A DNA stretch of 36,414 bases from Nocardiopsis sp. TSRI0078 (GTDB lineage Bacteria; Actinomycetota; Actinomycetes; Streptosporangiales; Streptosporangiaceae), in contig NZ_LWLB01000032.1 in assembly GCF_001905145.1 (NCBI RefSeq), positions 1-36,414 of the forward strand. The letters run 5' to 3'. The number at the start of each line of letters is the position of its first letter. Within the stretch, counting starts at the first letter, position 1. Of the stretch, positions 8,182 to 17,253 are shown piece after piece. A program made the position numbers and the translations under genes. The notes beneath the pieces were generated by a model that did not search any database, had not been told where the DNA came from, and saw only the letters and a list, made by a program, of their open reading frames with translations.

Positions 8182-8227
8182 CCGCGTGCGGCCGACGCCG
8201 TGGGCGACGCCCACGTGCGCCACGCGG
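8182..8227. promoter_or_regulatory. Nested inverted repeat upstream of ndk
   Basis: CCGCGTG (8182-8188) is complementary to CACGCGG (8221-8227), and inside it CGTGGGC (8199-8205) pairs with GCCCACG (8209-8215) over a 3-nt loop. It could end the folC transcript or fold in the ndk leader; the stem ends ten bases before the ndk Shine-Dalgarno sequence. Confidence 0.45.
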
Positions 8228-8253
8228 AGCCCCAGTGAGGAGTTGACACGCAC

Positions 8254-8658
8254 GTGGAGCGCACTCTCGTTCTCATCAAGCCGGACGGCGTCCGCCGCAA
8301 CATCGTCGGCGAGGTCATCTCGCGCATCGAGCGCAAGGGCCTGAAGCTGGTCGCGATGGAGCTGCGCACGCTCGACACCGAGACCGCCAAGACGCACTAC
8401 GAGGAGCACGCCGAGCGTCCGTTCTTCGGCTCGCTCGTCGAGTTCATCACCGGCGGTCCGCTGGTGGCCATGGTGGTCGAGGGCGAGCGCGCGGTGGAGG
8501 CCTTCCGGGCCCTGGCCGGCGCCACCGACCCGGTGACCGCCTCCCCCGGCACCATCCGCGGCGACTTCGCGCTGGAGGTGCAGCAGAACATCGTGCACGG
8601 CTCGGACTCCACCTACTCCGCCGAGCGCGAGATCAAGCTGTTCTTCCCCGACCTGTAG
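8254..8658 (+). CDS. ndk: Nucleoside diphosphate kinase
   Basis: Transfers the gamma-phosphate of ATP to nucleoside diphosphates through a phosphohistidine, balancing NTP and dNTP pools in the cytoplasm. At 134 residues it has normal length. It carries the N-terminal [10 protein letters not shown] with Lys9, the phosphate-binding [15 protein letters not shown] segment, and the active-site NIVHGSDS with His115. The start is GTG at 8254, preceded by GAGGAG with an 11-base gap. It sits between the folC operon and mreB and is bounded by a strong hairpin, so it is likely a single-gene unit. Confidence 0.97.
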   Translation: MERTLVLIKPDGVRRNIVGEVISRIERKGLKLVAMELRTLDTETAKTHYEEHAERPFFGSLVEFITGGPLVAMVVEGERAVEAFRALAGATDPVTASPGTIRGDFALEVQQNIVHGSDSTYSAEREIKLFFPDL

Positions 8659-8672
8659 ACGGGGCGGAGCGG

Positions 8673-8703
8673 GCCGCGGGTTCTTCGGCATGGGACCCGC
8701 GGC
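8673..8703 (+). terminator. ndk terminator hairpin
   Basis: GCCGCGGGT (8673-8681) pairs perfectly with ACCCGCGGC (8695-8703), loop 13 nt, followed by TTCGTC. It starts 14 bases after the ndk stop. Confidence 0.7.
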
Positions 8704-8764
8704 TTCGTCATGGGGGGACTTCTTCGGACTCGTCCGTCGTCAGGGCAACAATTCGGTGTGTTTG

Positions 8765-8794
8765 CGTAACGGGCTAAGTGCTGACCGTTACGAT
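8765..8794 (+). promoter_or_regulatory. Operator-like palindrome and -10 box upstream of mreB
   Basis: CGTAACGG (8765-8772) and CCGTTACG (8785-8792) form an 8-bp inverted repeat with a 12-bp centre. The second arm overlaps TACGAT (8789-8794), a good -10 hexamer; no strong -35 is at the normal distance. Arm spacing of two helical turns fits a dimeric regulator. The leader to mreB would be about 80 nt. Confidence 0.45.
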
Positions 8795-8883
8795 ACGGGG
8801 GACTGAATACCTATCGTGACGGAACGACTACGTATGGTCGCTCCGCGTCACCACGCCCGACACGGCGCCTCTGAGGACGTTAC

Positions 8884-9918
8884 ATGCCGAACAACCTTGC
8901 TTTTCTCGGCCGGGACATGGCCGTCGACCTTGGTACCGCCAACACGCTCGTGTACGTGCGCGGACGCGGCATCGTTCTGAACGAGCCGTCGGTGGTCGCG
9001 CTCAACACCTCAACGGGCAGGATCGTCGCCGTCGGTATCGAGGCCAAGCAGATGATCGGCCGCACACCGGACAACATCACGGCGATCCGCCCCCTGAAGG
9101 ACGGCGTCATCGCCGACTTCGAGATCACCGAGCGCATGTTGCGCTACTTCATCCAGAAGATCCACCGACGGCGCCACTTCGCCAAGCCCCGCCTGATCGT
9201 CGCCGTCCCGAGCGGGATCACCTCGGTCGAGCACCGCGCCGTCAAGGAGGCGGGCTACCAGGCGGGCGCACGCCGGGTCTACATCATCGAGGAGCCCATG
9301 GCCGCCGCCATCGGCGCCGGGCTCCCCGTCCACGAGCCCACCGGCAACATGGTCGTGGACATCGGCGGCGGCACCACCGAGGTCGCCGTCATCTCCATGG
9401 GCGGCATCGTCACGTCCCAGTCCATCCGCGTCGGCGGCGACGAGCTCGACCAGGCCATCACGACCTTCGTCAAGAAGGAGTACTCCCTGATGATCGGGGA
9501 GCGCACCGCCGAGGAGCTCAAGATGGCCGTCGGCTCCGCCTACCCCAGCGGCTCCGAGGAGGTCCGCGCCGAGGTGCGGGGACGCGACCTCGTCAGCGGC
9601 CTGCCCAAGACCATCGTCCTCTCCGAGACCGATGTGCGCCAGGCCATCGAGGAGCCGGTCATCGCCATCATCGACGCGATCCGCACCAGCCTCGACAAGT
9701 GCCCTCCGGAACTGTCCGGCGACATCATGGACCGCGGCATCGCCGTCACCGGCGGCGGGGCCCTGCTCCGCGGGCTCGACGAGCGGCTCCTGCACGAGAC
9801 CGGCATGCCCATCCACGTCGCCGACAACGCGCTCGACTCCGTCGCCATCGGTTCGGGCACCTGCGTCGAGAACTACGAACGGCTCCACCAGGTCCTCGTT
9901 CCCGAACGGCGGCGATGA
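8884..9918 (+). CDS. mreB: Rod shape-determining actin homologue MreB
   Basis: MreB polymerises on the inner face of the membrane and directs lateral wall synthesis; in mycelial actinomycetes it is also tied to aerial hyphae and spore-wall building. The 344-residue sequence has the actin-fold nucleotide motifs: [11 protein letters not shown] (phosphate 1), [30 protein letters not shown] (phosphate 2), RVGGDELD and [15 protein letters not shown] adenosine motif (here [11 protein letters not shown]). ATG at 8884 follows GAGGA by six bases. First gene of mreBCD-mrdA-rodA; only one base separates its stop from mreC. The promoter region holds a clear palindrome. Confidence 0.97.
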   Translation: MPNNLAFLGRDMAVDLGTANTLVYVRGRGIVLNEPSVVALNTSTGRIVAVGIEAKQMIGRTPDNITAIRPLKDGVIADFEITERMLRYFIQKIHRRRHFAKPRLIVAVPSGITSVEHRAVKEAGYQAGARRVYIIEEPMAAAIGAGLPVHEPTGNMVVDIGGGTTEVAVISMGGIVTSQSIRVGGDELDQAITTFVKKEYSLMIGERTAEELKMAVGSAYPSGSEEVRAEVRGRDLVSGLPKTIVLSETDVRQAIEEPVIAIIDAIRTSLDKCPPELSGDIMDRGIAVTGGGALLRGLDERLLHETGMPIHVADNALDSVAIGSGTCVENYERLHQVLVPERRR

Positions 9919-9919
9919 C

Positions 9920-10819
9920 ATGTTCCGCGACTCGTCCCGATCCCGACTGATCCTGGCCGTGCTCCTCGCGGCGGCCGTGGCCCTGCTCGTCCTGGACGCG
10001 CGCCCCGGCGGCGACCCCGTCACCTCCGCGGTCCGCGCGGGCGGCGAACTCGTGTTCGCGCCCGCCGCCGCGGGGGTGGACGGGGCGACCGCGCCCGCGG
10101 CGGCCCTCTACGACGGGCTGCGCCGGAGCTCCGGCTCCTCCGACCGCGTCGCCGAGCTGGAACAGGCCAACGCCGACCTGAAGGACCAGCTCAGAGCCGC
10201 CCGCATCGACGAGCAGCGCGCGAAGCAGCTCGACGAACTCCTGGGCCTGGCCGGCCTGGGCGGCTACGAGATCGTCGCCGCCCGGGCCGTCACCCACGTC
10301 ACCGCGCGCGGCTACGCCGACACGGTCACCATCGACGCCGGAACCGAGTCCGGGGTGCGCCCGGACATGACCGTGATCAACGGCTCCGGCCTGGTGGGGC
10401 GCGTGACCGAGGCCGGACCGCGCACCGCCACCGTCATGCTCGCCACCGACGTCAAGTCCGCGGTCGGCGCCCGCCTGGAGGCCACCCGCAAGATCGGAGT
10501 GGTCAACGGCGGGACCGTCCCCGGAGGCCCCGACGCCGAATTGACCCTGGAGCTGTTCGACCTGGAGGCGCCGGTGGAGTCCGGTGACCGGGTGGTCACG
10601 CTCGGCTCGCACGAGGGGGCTCCCTTCGTGCCCGGCGTGCCCATCGGCACCGTCGACGACGTGCAGGTGGCACCCGGCGCGCTCAGCCGTATCGCCGGCA
10701 TCACGCCGGCCGTGGACTTCTCGTCCCTGGACGTGGTGGGCGTGGTGGTGCGGGGCCCCGACGAGGACCCGCGCGACTCCGTGCTCCCGCCCCGACCCGA
10801 CAAGGGGGACCGGTCATGA
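9920..10819 (+). CDS. mreC: Rod shape-determining protein MreC
   Basis: MreC is the bitopic scaffold that links MreB to PBP2 and RodA from the periplasmic side. The 299-residue protein has a short cytoplasmic start, one membrane segment (about 9-27, RLILAVLLAAAVALLVL), a predicted coiled coil (about 70-105, RVAELEQANADLKDQLRAA) and the MreC beta-domain, with AARAVTHVTARGYADTVTIDAGTESGV and GLVGRVTE. The ATG begins one base after the mreB stop, with only a weak GGCGGCG upstream, so translational coupling is likely. The ATGA at its end overlaps the mreD start. Confidence 0.94.
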   Translation: MFRDSSRSRLILAVLLAAAVALLVLDARPGGDPVTSAVRAGGELVFAPAAAGVDGATAPAAALYDGLRRSSGSSDRVAELEQANADLKDQLRAARIDEQRAKQLDELLGLAGLGGYEIVAARAVTHVTARGYADTVTIDAGTESGVRPDMTVINGSGLVGRVTEAGPRTATVMLATDVKSAVGARLEATRKIGVVNGGTVPGGPDAELTLELFDLEAPVESGDRVVTLGSHEGAPFVPGVPIGTVDDVQVAPGALSRIAGITPAVDFSSLDVVGVVVRGPDEDPRDSVLPPRPDKGDRS

Positions 10820-11376
10820 GAACCGTAGTGACCCTGGCAGCGGTGCCCGCCGCCGTGCTCGCCCAAGCCGCGATCGTCAACCGGCTCCCGTTCGACTGGG
10901 GGGCCGGGCCGGACCTCGTGGTCGCGGTGGTCGTCGCCGTCGCCCTGACCACCAGCCCCGCCGCCGCGGCCGGATGCGGCTTCGCCGCCGGGCTGGCCAT
11001 GGACGTACTCCCGCCCGCCGAACACGCCCTGGGCCGCTACGCCCTGGTCCTGTGCCTGGCCGCCTACGTGCTGGCCCTGCTGCGCAGGAACACCGGCGCG
11101 GGCGGCTCCCTGGACGGGCGCACCTCTGTGTGGGCGGTGACGGGAACGGTGGCGGCCACGGCCCTGGGCGTGGGCCTGGGGTACGCGGCGATCGGCCTGC
11201 TCATGGGGGACCCGCGGGTGTCGCTGGCCGCCGTCGTGGTCAACACCCTCGTGGGTACCGCCCTCACGGCCCTGGTCGCGCCGCTGGTCGCCTTCCCGCT
11301 GCTGCGGACGCGCGAAGCGCTCTCCGACGACGGATACCCCACGGTCCAGGGCCCCGTGCCCTCGGGGAGGTGGTGA
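10816..11376 (+). CDS. mreD: Rod shape-determining protein MreD
   Basis: A 186-residue integral membrane protein with five to six hydrophobic segments, the expected design of MreD, which completes the MreBCD complex. Sequence conservation in this family is low; support comes from membrane topology, the motif G.AAGLAMDVLPPAEHALGRYALV and position between mreC and mrdA. The ATG overlaps the mreC stop by four bases (ATGA), indicating coupling. The C-terminus leaves the membrane as a short polar tail. Confidence 0.92.
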   Translation: MRTVVTLAAVPAAVLAQAAIVNRLPFDWGAGPDLVVAVVVAVALTTSPAAAAGCGFAAGLAMDVLPPAEHALGRYALVLCLAAYVLALLRRNTGAGGSLDGRTSVWAVTGTVAATALGVGLGYAAIGLLMGDPRVSLAAVVVNTLVGTALTALVAPLVAFPLLRTREALSDDGYPTVQGPVPSGRW

Positions 11377-11379
11377 GCC

Positions 11380-13527
11380 GTGCGCGCACCCGTCGAAGAC
11401 TTCGAACCTCCCGGGCGCAGGCTCGGCCGGGCCGGGATCGTCATCGCCCAGGTCCTGGTCGTGACGCTCTTCGCCGTCCTGGCCGCCCGGCTGTGGTACC
11501 TGCAGGTCCCGATGTGGGACCACTACCGGGAACTCGCGCTGGCCAACCACCACCAGCAGCTCATCGTCCCCGCCACGCGCGGGCAGATCCTCGACGCCAC
11601 GGGCCGGCCGCTGGTGAACAACCGGGCCGAACTGGTGGTCTCCGGCGACTACCACGAGCTGACGGGCATGGAGGACGGCGGGAGGAAGGTCCTCAGCGAC
11701 CTGTCCGAGGTGCTCGACGTGCCGCTGGAGGAGCTCCAGCAGCGCATGCGCCTGTGCGGACCCGAGGTGAGCCGCCCCTGCTGGCCCGGATCGCCCTACC
11801 AGCCCGTCACCCTCGCCGAGGACGTGGAGCCGTCCGTCGCCCTGCAGATCATGGAGAGCTCCGGCGACTTCCCGGGCATCAGCGCCCAGGCCCACGCCGT
11901 CCGCGAGTACCCGCAGGGCGAGCACGGCTCCCAGATGCTGGGCTACCTGCAGCCGGTCACCCAGGAGGAGCTGGAGGCCCGCGAGGACCTGCGCACCCAG
12001 TTCACCGGTATCGACCAGGTGGGCCGCGACGGGGTGGAGGCGGTCTACGACGCGCAGCTGCGCGGCACCGCGGGCAAACGCGTCCTGGGAGTGAACAACC
12101 ACGGCGAGGTCATGGAGGTGATCTCCGAGACCTCTCCCGAGCCGGGGATGCACCTGATCACGAACATCGACCTGGGCGTGCAGAAGATCGCCGAGGAGGC
12201 GCTGGCCGAGGGAATGGCCAACGCCAGGCCCCGCTACAAGGCCGACGCCGGCGCCGCGATCGTCCTGGACGTGCGCACCGGCGGAGTGGTGGCCATGGCG
12301 AGCCTGCCCACCTACGACCCCGCCATCTGGCAGGGAGGCATCGACCAGGAGACCTTCGACGAGATGCTCAGCGCGGAGGCGGGCGAGCCGCTGCTCTCCC
12401 GCGCGGTGCAGGGCACCTACCCGCCGGGCTCCACGTTCAAGGTCTCCTCGCTCTCGGCGGCCGCGGAGAACGGGTACTCGCTGCGCAGCACCTACGCCTG
12501 CCCGGGCTCGGTGAACCTGGCGGGGCAGACCTACCAGAACTACGCGGGCCAGGGCCACGGGCCGATCAGCCTGCACAAGGCCATCGTGGTCTCCTGCAAC
12601 ACCGTCTTCTACAACTTCGGCTACCAGATGTGGAAGCAGGACGGCGGCCTGTACCCCGAGGGAGAGCCCAAGGAGGCCATGGCCAACATGGCGCGCGGCT
12701 TCGGCTTCGGCTCCCCGACCGGGATCGACCTGCCCTACGAGACCGCCGGGCGCATCCCGGACCGCGAGTGGAAGCGCACCTTCTGGCAGCAGACCCGGGA
12801 GAACAACTGCCACCGGGGCGAGCACGGCTATCCGGAGGTCGCCAAGACCGACCCCTCGCGCGCCGCCTACCTCAAGCTGCTGGCCTACGAGCAGTGTGTG
12901 GAGGGCTTCCAGTGGCGGGCCAACGAGGCCGTCAACTTCTCCATCGGACAGGGGGACGTCCTGGTCACGCCACTCCAGCTCGCCAACGCCTACGCGGCCA
13001 TCGCCAACGGGGGCACGCTCTACGAGCCCCGCATCGGCCGGGCACTGGTCTCCGCGGACGGGACGAAGGTGGAGGAGATCGAACCGGTCGTGCGCGGTCG
13101 GCTGCCGGTCAGCGACGAGACCCTCGAATACCTGCAGAAGGCGCTCACCGCGGTCCCCAAGGAGGGAACCGCGCGCGGCGCCTTCGCCGGGTTCCCGCAG
13201 GACAAGGTGTCCGTCGCGGGCAAGACCGGTAGCGCCGACGTGCGGGGACGCCAGGTCTCCTCCTGGTTCGCCTCCTACGCTCCCGCCGACGACCCGCAGT
13301 TCGCCATCGTCGTGCTGGTCTCCCAGGGTGGCACCGGCGGTATGACGTCGGCGCCCATCGCCCGCGCCATCTACGACGGCATCTACGGGTTCGAGGGCCA
13401 AGGCCCGGTCACGGCCGGGGGCGAGGACGGCTCCGGACCCGCCAAGCCGCTGCTCCCGGGCGGAAAGCCGCCCGAGGAACTGCCCGCCGTCCGTCCCGAC
13501 GGTTCCATCGACGTCCTGGATCGGTAG
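11380..13527 (+). CDS. mrdA: Penicillin-binding protein 2, elongation transpeptidase
   Basis: Class B PBP that cross-links peptidoglycan during elongation with RodA. The 715-residue protein has an N-terminal membrane anchor (about 20-40), a pedestal dimerisation region and a C-terminal transpeptidase domain with all three active-site motifs: STFK with Ser351, SCN at 405-407 and KTGS with Lys615. The GTG start has GGGGAGG nine bases upstream and lies three bases after mreD. It is longer than the E. coli protein because of pedestal insertions, including a segment with two cysteines near residues 127-135, and a Pro/Gly-rich tail after the catalytic domain. rodA begins two bases after its stop. 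Confidence 0.96.
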   Translation: MRAPVEDFEPPGRRLGRAGIVIAQVLVVTLFAVLAARLWYLQVPMWDHYRELALANHHQQLIVPATRGQILDATGRPLVNNRAELVVSGDYHELTGMEDGGRKVLSDLSEVLDVPLEELQQRMRLCGPEVSRPCWPGSPYQPVTLAEDVEPSVALQIMESSGDFPGISAQAHAVREYPQGEHGSQMLGYLQPVTQEELEAREDLRTQFTGIDQVGRDGVEAVYDAQLRGTAGKRVLGVNNHGEVMEVISETSPEPGMHLITNIDLGVQKIAEEALAEGMANARPRYKADAGAAIVLDVRTGGVVAMASLPTYDPAIWQGGIDQETFDEMLSAEAGEPLLSRAVQGTYPPGSTFKVSSLSAAAENGYSLRSTYACPGSVNLAGQTYQNYAGQGHGPISLHKAIVVSCNTVFYNFGYQMWKQDGGLYPEGEPKEAMANMARGFGFGSPTGIDLPYETAGRIPDREWKRTFWQQTRENNCHRGEHGYPEVAKTDPSRAAYLKLLAYEQCVEGFQWRANEAVNFSIGQGDVLVTPLQLANAYAAIANGGTLYEPRIGRALVSADGTKVEEIEPVVRGRLPVSDETLEYLQKALTAVPKEGTARGAFAGFPQDKVSVAGKTGSADVRGRQVSSWFASYAPADDPQFAIVVLVSQGGTGGMTSAPIARAIYDGIYGFEGQGPVTAGGEDGSGPAKPLLPGGKPPEELPAVRPDGSIDVLDR

Positions 13528-13529
13528 CC

Positions 13530-14702
13530 ATGAGCACGTACCTGGGGGCGCCCCGAACGCGAAGAGCCGAGCTCGGACGCAGCGCGGCGGGCCTCGCCCG
13601 CCGACTGGACTGGACGCTGGCCGTGTCCGCGGCGCTCCTGTGCGTCATCGGCTCGCTGCTGGTGTGGTCGTCGACGATTCCGGGCGACGGAAGCGACCCG
13701 TTGGAGTCCACCGAACACCTGCGCCGCCACCTGTTCCACCTGGTGGTGGCATGGGTACTGTGCCTGGCGGTCGCCTCGGTGGACCACCGGACGGTCCGCG
13801 CGTACGCGCCCATCGCCTACCTGGTCACGGTGGTCCTGCTGGCCCTGGTGCTCACCCCGCTCGGCGAGGTGATCAACGGGTCGCGCGGCTGGATCGTGAT
13901 CGGCGGGTTCCAGTTCCAGCCCAGTGAGCTGGCCAAGGTCGGGCTGGTCCTGATGCTGGCCACCCTGCTGGGCGAGCCGCGCGACGGCGAGGCCCGGCCG
14001 ATGACGCGGGACGTGCTGTTCTGCCTGCTGGCACTGGCGGTGCCGCTGGCGCTGGTGATGTCCCAGCCGGACCTGGGCACCACGCTGGTGCTCGGCGCGA
14101 TCTTCCTGGGGATGCTCACGCTCTCGGGCGCCCCGGTCATGTGGGTGGTGGGCATGCTGGCGTGCGGCGCGGCCGGGGCGTTCTGCGTGTGGTGGTTCGA
14201 CATGCTGGAGCCCTACCAGGTGGACCGCATCTCGACCCTGATGAACCCGACGGCCGACCCGCAGGGCGCGGGCTACAACTCCAACCAGGCGCTGATCGCG
14301 GTGGGGTCGGGCGGGTTCAACGGGACCGGGCTGTTCCAGGGCGAGCAGACGCACGGGCGGTTCGTCCCCGAGCAGCACACCGACTTCATCTTCACGGTGG
14401 CGGGCGAGGAACTGGGGTTCACGGGCGCGGTGCTGGTCATCGGCCTGTTCGGGCTGGTCCTGTGGCGGCTCCTGCGGACCGCCCAGGGGTGCGAGAAGCC
14501 CTATCCGCGTTTGCTGTGCGTGGGTGTGGCCGCCTGGTTCGGGTTTCAGGCCCTCATCAACATCGGGATGTGCCTCGGGGTCGTGCCGGTGACGGGCCTC
14601 CCGCTGCCGTTCGTGTCCTACGGCGGTACCGCGTCCGTGGCGAGCATGCTCGCCCTGGGGCTGGTGCTGGGGGTCAACTCCCGGAACCGGGGCTTCGCCT
14701 AG
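13530..14702 (+). CDS. rodA: SEDS peptidoglycan glycosyltransferase RodA
   Basis: RodA polymerises lipid II into glycan strands and partners PBP2. The 390-residue protein has about ten membrane segments and the SEDS signatures INGSRGWI, FQPSELAKV, SQPDLGTTLVLG, FVPEQHTDFIFTVAGEELGF (containing the catalytic Asp of HTDF) and GLPLPFVSYGGTASV. The ATG starts two bases after the mrdA stop. It is assigned to RodA rather than FtsW because of its place directly after mrdA in the mre operon. Last gene of the operon; the 150 bp downstream contain no strong terminator that I can see. Confidence 0.95.
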   Translation: MSTYLGAPRTRRAELGRSAAGLARRLDWTLAVSAALLCVIGSLLVWSSTIPGDGSDPLESTEHLRRHLFHLVVAWVLCLAVASVDHRTVRAYAPIAYLVTVVLLALVLTPLGEVINGSRGWIVIGGFQFQPSELAKVGLVLMLATLLGEPRDGEARPMTRDVLFCLLALAVPLALVMSQPDLGTTLVLGAIFLGMLTLSGAPVMWVVGMLACGAAGAFCVWWFDMLEPYQVDRISTLMNPTADPQGAGYNSNQALIAVGSGGFNGTGLFQGEQTHGRFVPEQHTDFIFTVAGEELGFTGAVLVIGLFGLVLWRLLRTAQGCEKPYPRLLCVGVAAWFGFQALINIGMCLGVVPVTGLPLPFVSYGGTASVASMLALGLVLGVNSRNRGFA

Positions 14703-14854
14703 CGGGGGCTCGGGGGAACACGGTCGGGGCCGGGCGCGCCGGTAGCCTGGGGGCATCCGGGCGGCCGTGCTCCACGTGCCCCGGTGACGGCTCCCGCCAC
14801 GGCGGGGGTCCACGCACATTCCGACACGAAGTCCGCCGAACGAAGGCCCACACC

Positions 14855-16792
14855 ATGTCCGTCGAAAGCCTCTTCCCGCGACTGGAACCCCTGCTGACAC
14901 AGGTGGGCAAGCCCATCCAGTACGTCGGTGGCGAGCTCAACTCCGTGGTCAAGGACTGGGACGACACCCAGGTGCGCTGGGCGCTGATGTACCCGGACGC
15001 CTACGAGGTCGGCGTGCCCAACCAGGGAGTGCAGATCCTGTACGAGGTCCTCAACGAGCGCGAGGGCGTACTGGCCGAGCGCACCTACGCGGTGTGGCCG
15101 GACCTGGAGAAGCTGATGCGCGAGCACGGCGTGCCGCACTTCACCGTGGACGCCCACCGGCCGGTGGCCGCGTTCGACGTGCTCGGACTGAGCTTCGCCA
15201 GCGAGATGGGCTACACCAACATGCTCACCGCGCTGGACCTGGCCGGTATCCCGATGCATGCGACCGACCGCACCGCCGAGCACCCGGTCGTGCTGGCGGG
15301 CGGGCACTCGGCGTTCAACCCCGAGCCGATCGCCGACTTCCTGGACGCGGTGGTGCTCGGCGACGGCGAGGAGATCACCCTCGCCATCACCGAGATCATC
15401 CGCGAGTTCAAGGAGGAGGGCGAGCCGGGCGGGCGCGACGGGCTGCTGCTGCGCCTGGCCGCGACCGGCGGGGTGTACGTGCCGCGCTTCTTCGACGTGG
15501 AGTACCACCCCGACGGGCGGATCGCCTCCTACACGCCCAACCGGCCCGGGGTGCCCGGCACGGTGCAAAAGCACACCGTGATGGACCTCGACCAGTGGCC
15601 CTACCCCAAGAAGCCGATCGTGCCGACCGCCGAGTCCGTGCACGAGCGCTACAGCGTGGAGATCTTCCGGGGCTGCACGCGCGGCTGCCGGTTCTGCCAG
15701 GCGGGGATGATCACCCGCCCGGTGCGCGAGCGCAACAAGGAGACCGTCACGAAGATGGTCGAGGACGGCGTGAAGGCCTCCGGTTTCCAGGAGGTGGGGC
15801 TGCTGTCGCTGTCCAGCGCCGACCACAGCGAGATCGACCAGATCGCCAAGGGGCTCGCCGACCGCTACGAGGGCACCAACACCGGCCTGTCGCTGCCCTC
15901 CACCCGGGTGGACGCGTTCAACATCGACCTGGCCAACGAGCTGACCCGCAACGGGCGCCGCTCCGGTCTGACGTTCGCCCCCGAGGGCGGCAGTGAGCGG
16001 ATGCGCCGGGTGATCAACAAGATGGTCACCGAGGAGGACCTCATCCGCACCGTCACCGCCGCCTACGCGGCCGGGTGGCGGCAGGTGAAGCTGTACTTCA
16101 TGTGCGGCCTGCCGACCGAGGAGGACGAGGACGTCCTGGCCATCGCCGACCTGGCCACCGAGGTGATCCGGACCGGCCGCGAGGTGACCGGGCGCAAGGA
16201 CATCCGGTGCACGGTGTCCATCGGCGGGTTCGTGCCCAAGCCGCAGACCCCGTTCCAGTGGGCGGGTCAGACCTCGCACGAGGACGTCGACGCCCGGCTG
16301 CGCAAGCTGCGCGACCGGCTGCGGGGCGACCGCAGGTACGGCAAGTCGATCGGCCTGCGCTACCACGAGGGGCGCCCCTCCATCATCGAGGGCCTGCTCT
16401 CCCGGGGCGACCGCCGTGTCGGCCGGGTGGTCGAGGAGGTGTGGCGCGCCGGCGGCAGGTTCGACGGCTGGAGCGAGCACTTCTCCTACGACCGGTGGAT
16501 GGAGGCCGCGGAGAGGGCCCTGGCCGACCTCCCGGTGGACGTGGACTGGTTCACCACCCGCGAGCGCGACGAGGAGGAGGTCCTGCCCTGGGACCACCTG
16601 GACGCCGGGCTCGACCGGTCGTGGCTGTGGCAGGACTGGCAGGACTCGCTGCACGGCGAGGAGTCGCTTGAGGTCGACGACTGCCGGTGGAACCCCTGCT
16701 ACGACTGCGGCGTGTGCCCGAGCATGGGCACCGAGATCCAGATCAACGCCCCCGCGGAGGGCCGCCCGATGCTGCCGCTGACCGTGGTGTAG
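14855..16792 (+). CDS. TIGR03960 family radical SAM protein (B12-binding-like N-terminus)
   Basis: A 645-residue radical SAM enzyme. The N-terminal 220 residues form a cobalamin-binding-like domain (PDAYEVGVPNQGVQILYEVLN, ...LGLSFASEMGYTNML), followed by the radical SAM core whose cluster motif GCTRGCRFC supplies Cys274, Cys278 and Cys281. The C-terminal part ends with a second cysteine cluster, CYDCGVC, perhaps a metal site. Proteins of this shape are fused to or sit next to TIGR03936/DUF2344 proteins and RNase E/G in many bacteria; the reaction is not known, though RNA modification has been suspected from context. ATG at 14855 has GAAGG upstream. A strong terminator follows, so here it is transcribed apart from its partner. 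Confidence 0.9.
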   Translation: MSVESLFPRLEPLLTQVGKPIQYVGGELNSVVKDWDDTQVRWALMYPDAYEVGVPNQGVQILYEVLNEREGVLAERTYAVWPDLEKLMREHGVPHFTVDAHRPVAAFDVLGLSFASEMGYTNMLTALDLAGIPMHATDRTAEHPVVLAGGHSAFNPEPIADFLDAVVLGDGEEITLAITEIIREFKEEGEPGGRDGLLLRLAATGGVYVPRFFDVEYHPDGRIASYTPNRPGVPGTVQKHTVMDLDQWPYPKKPIVPTAESVHERYSVEIFRGCTRGCRFCQAGMITRPVRERNKETVTKMVEDGVKASGFQEVGLLSLSSADHSEIDQIAKGLADRYEGTNTGLSLPSTRVDAFNIDLANELTRNGRRSGLTFAPEGGSERMRRVINKMVTEEDLIRTVTAAYAAGWRQVKLYFMCGLPTEEDEDVLAIADLATEVIRTGREVTGRKDIRCTVSIGGFVPKPQTPFQWAGQTSHEDVDARLRKLRDRLRGDRRYGKSIGLRYHEGRPSIIEGLLSRGDRRVGRVVEEVWRAGGRFDGWSEHFSYDRWMEAAERALADLPVDVDWFTTRERDEEEVLPWDHLDAGLDRSWLWQDWQDSLHGEESLEVDDCRWNPCYDCGVCPSMGTEIQINAPAEGRPMLPLTVV

Positions 16793-16802
16793 ACCGGGTC
16801 CG

Positions 16803-16836
16803 CCCCGGGCGCGGGAGCGCCCTCCCGCGCCCGGGG
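16803..16836 (+). terminator. Strong terminator after radical SAM gene
   Basis: A 14-bp perfect stem, CCCCGGGCGCGGGA (16803-16816) with its complement at 16823-16836, and a 6-nt loop start ten bases after the stop codon. Confidence 0.8.
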
Positions 16837-16898
16837 CCGCGTTCTGGCCGGTGGACTGGCCGTCACCGCCGCGGGTGTGGAGCAGGAGGTTCCACGCC

Positions 16899-16960
16899 CG
16901 TTGATCTTGTACTTACAGCGAGTCTGGGCGCCGAACCTCGCTCTAGGTACAAGATCAACG
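16899..16960. repeat. 62-bp AT-rich palindromic element
   Basis: CGTTGATCTTGTAC (16899-16912) is perfectly complementary to 16947-16960. Inside it three further pairs (one G-U), one mismatch and AGCGAG/CTCGCT (16917-16922 with 16937-16942) extend the stem, leaving a 14-nt loop. The arms are about half AT in a region above 70% GC. It lies in the 692-bp gene-free gap 16793-17484. Candidates are a dispersed palindromic repeat or miniature transposable element, or a structured RNA element; copy number in the genome would decide. Confidence 0.75.
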
Positions 16961-17186
16961 CCGGACGGGACCGCCCCGGCGAACCTTCGCGGCCACCGCA
17001 CCGGCGGGAGTGGCCGTCCGGCGGCGCACCGCGGCCGTGGTCCTGGCCGGGCCGCGTTCGCGGACCTGAACCGGACGTGCTCCGCCGGGGCCGGGACCGG
17101 CTCGCGGGCGCCGTGAGGGGCGTGGAGTGGGATGTCGCGCTCCGGGCGTCGAACTCGCCCCTTGGGGGAGTGGCCCGGGAGGAAGG

Positions 17187-17223
17187 CGTACGGCCCGGCG
17201 CCCCGCTCGCGCCGGGCCGTACG
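17187..17223 (+). terminator. Strong hairpin in the gap before the DUF2344 gene
   Basis: CGTACGGCCCGGCG (17187-17200) pairs perfectly with 17210-17223, and one more C-G pair closes the loop to 7 nt. It follows no recognisable gene; it may stop read-through from the radical SAM gene or end an unseen short RNA. Confidence 0.65.
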
Positions 17224-17253
17224 TGTAGTAGGACTCGCGGGTCACTCGGGGGG

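Noticed and set aside
9632..9919. Upstream in-frame extension of mreC into mreB
   Set aside because: It would overlap the end of mreB by nearly 290 bases; the ATG at 9920 begins the normal membrane anchor.
10312..13401. Long open frame of about 1030 codons on the minus strand opposite mreC-mreD-mrdA
   Set aside because: High GC removes stop codons; the translation is Gly/Val/Arg-rich with no family motif, and the plus strand holds clear genes.
16877..17116. Short plus-strand frame in the gap after the radical SAM gene
   Set aside because: It runs through both arms of the 62-bp palindrome and encodes low-complexity sequence.
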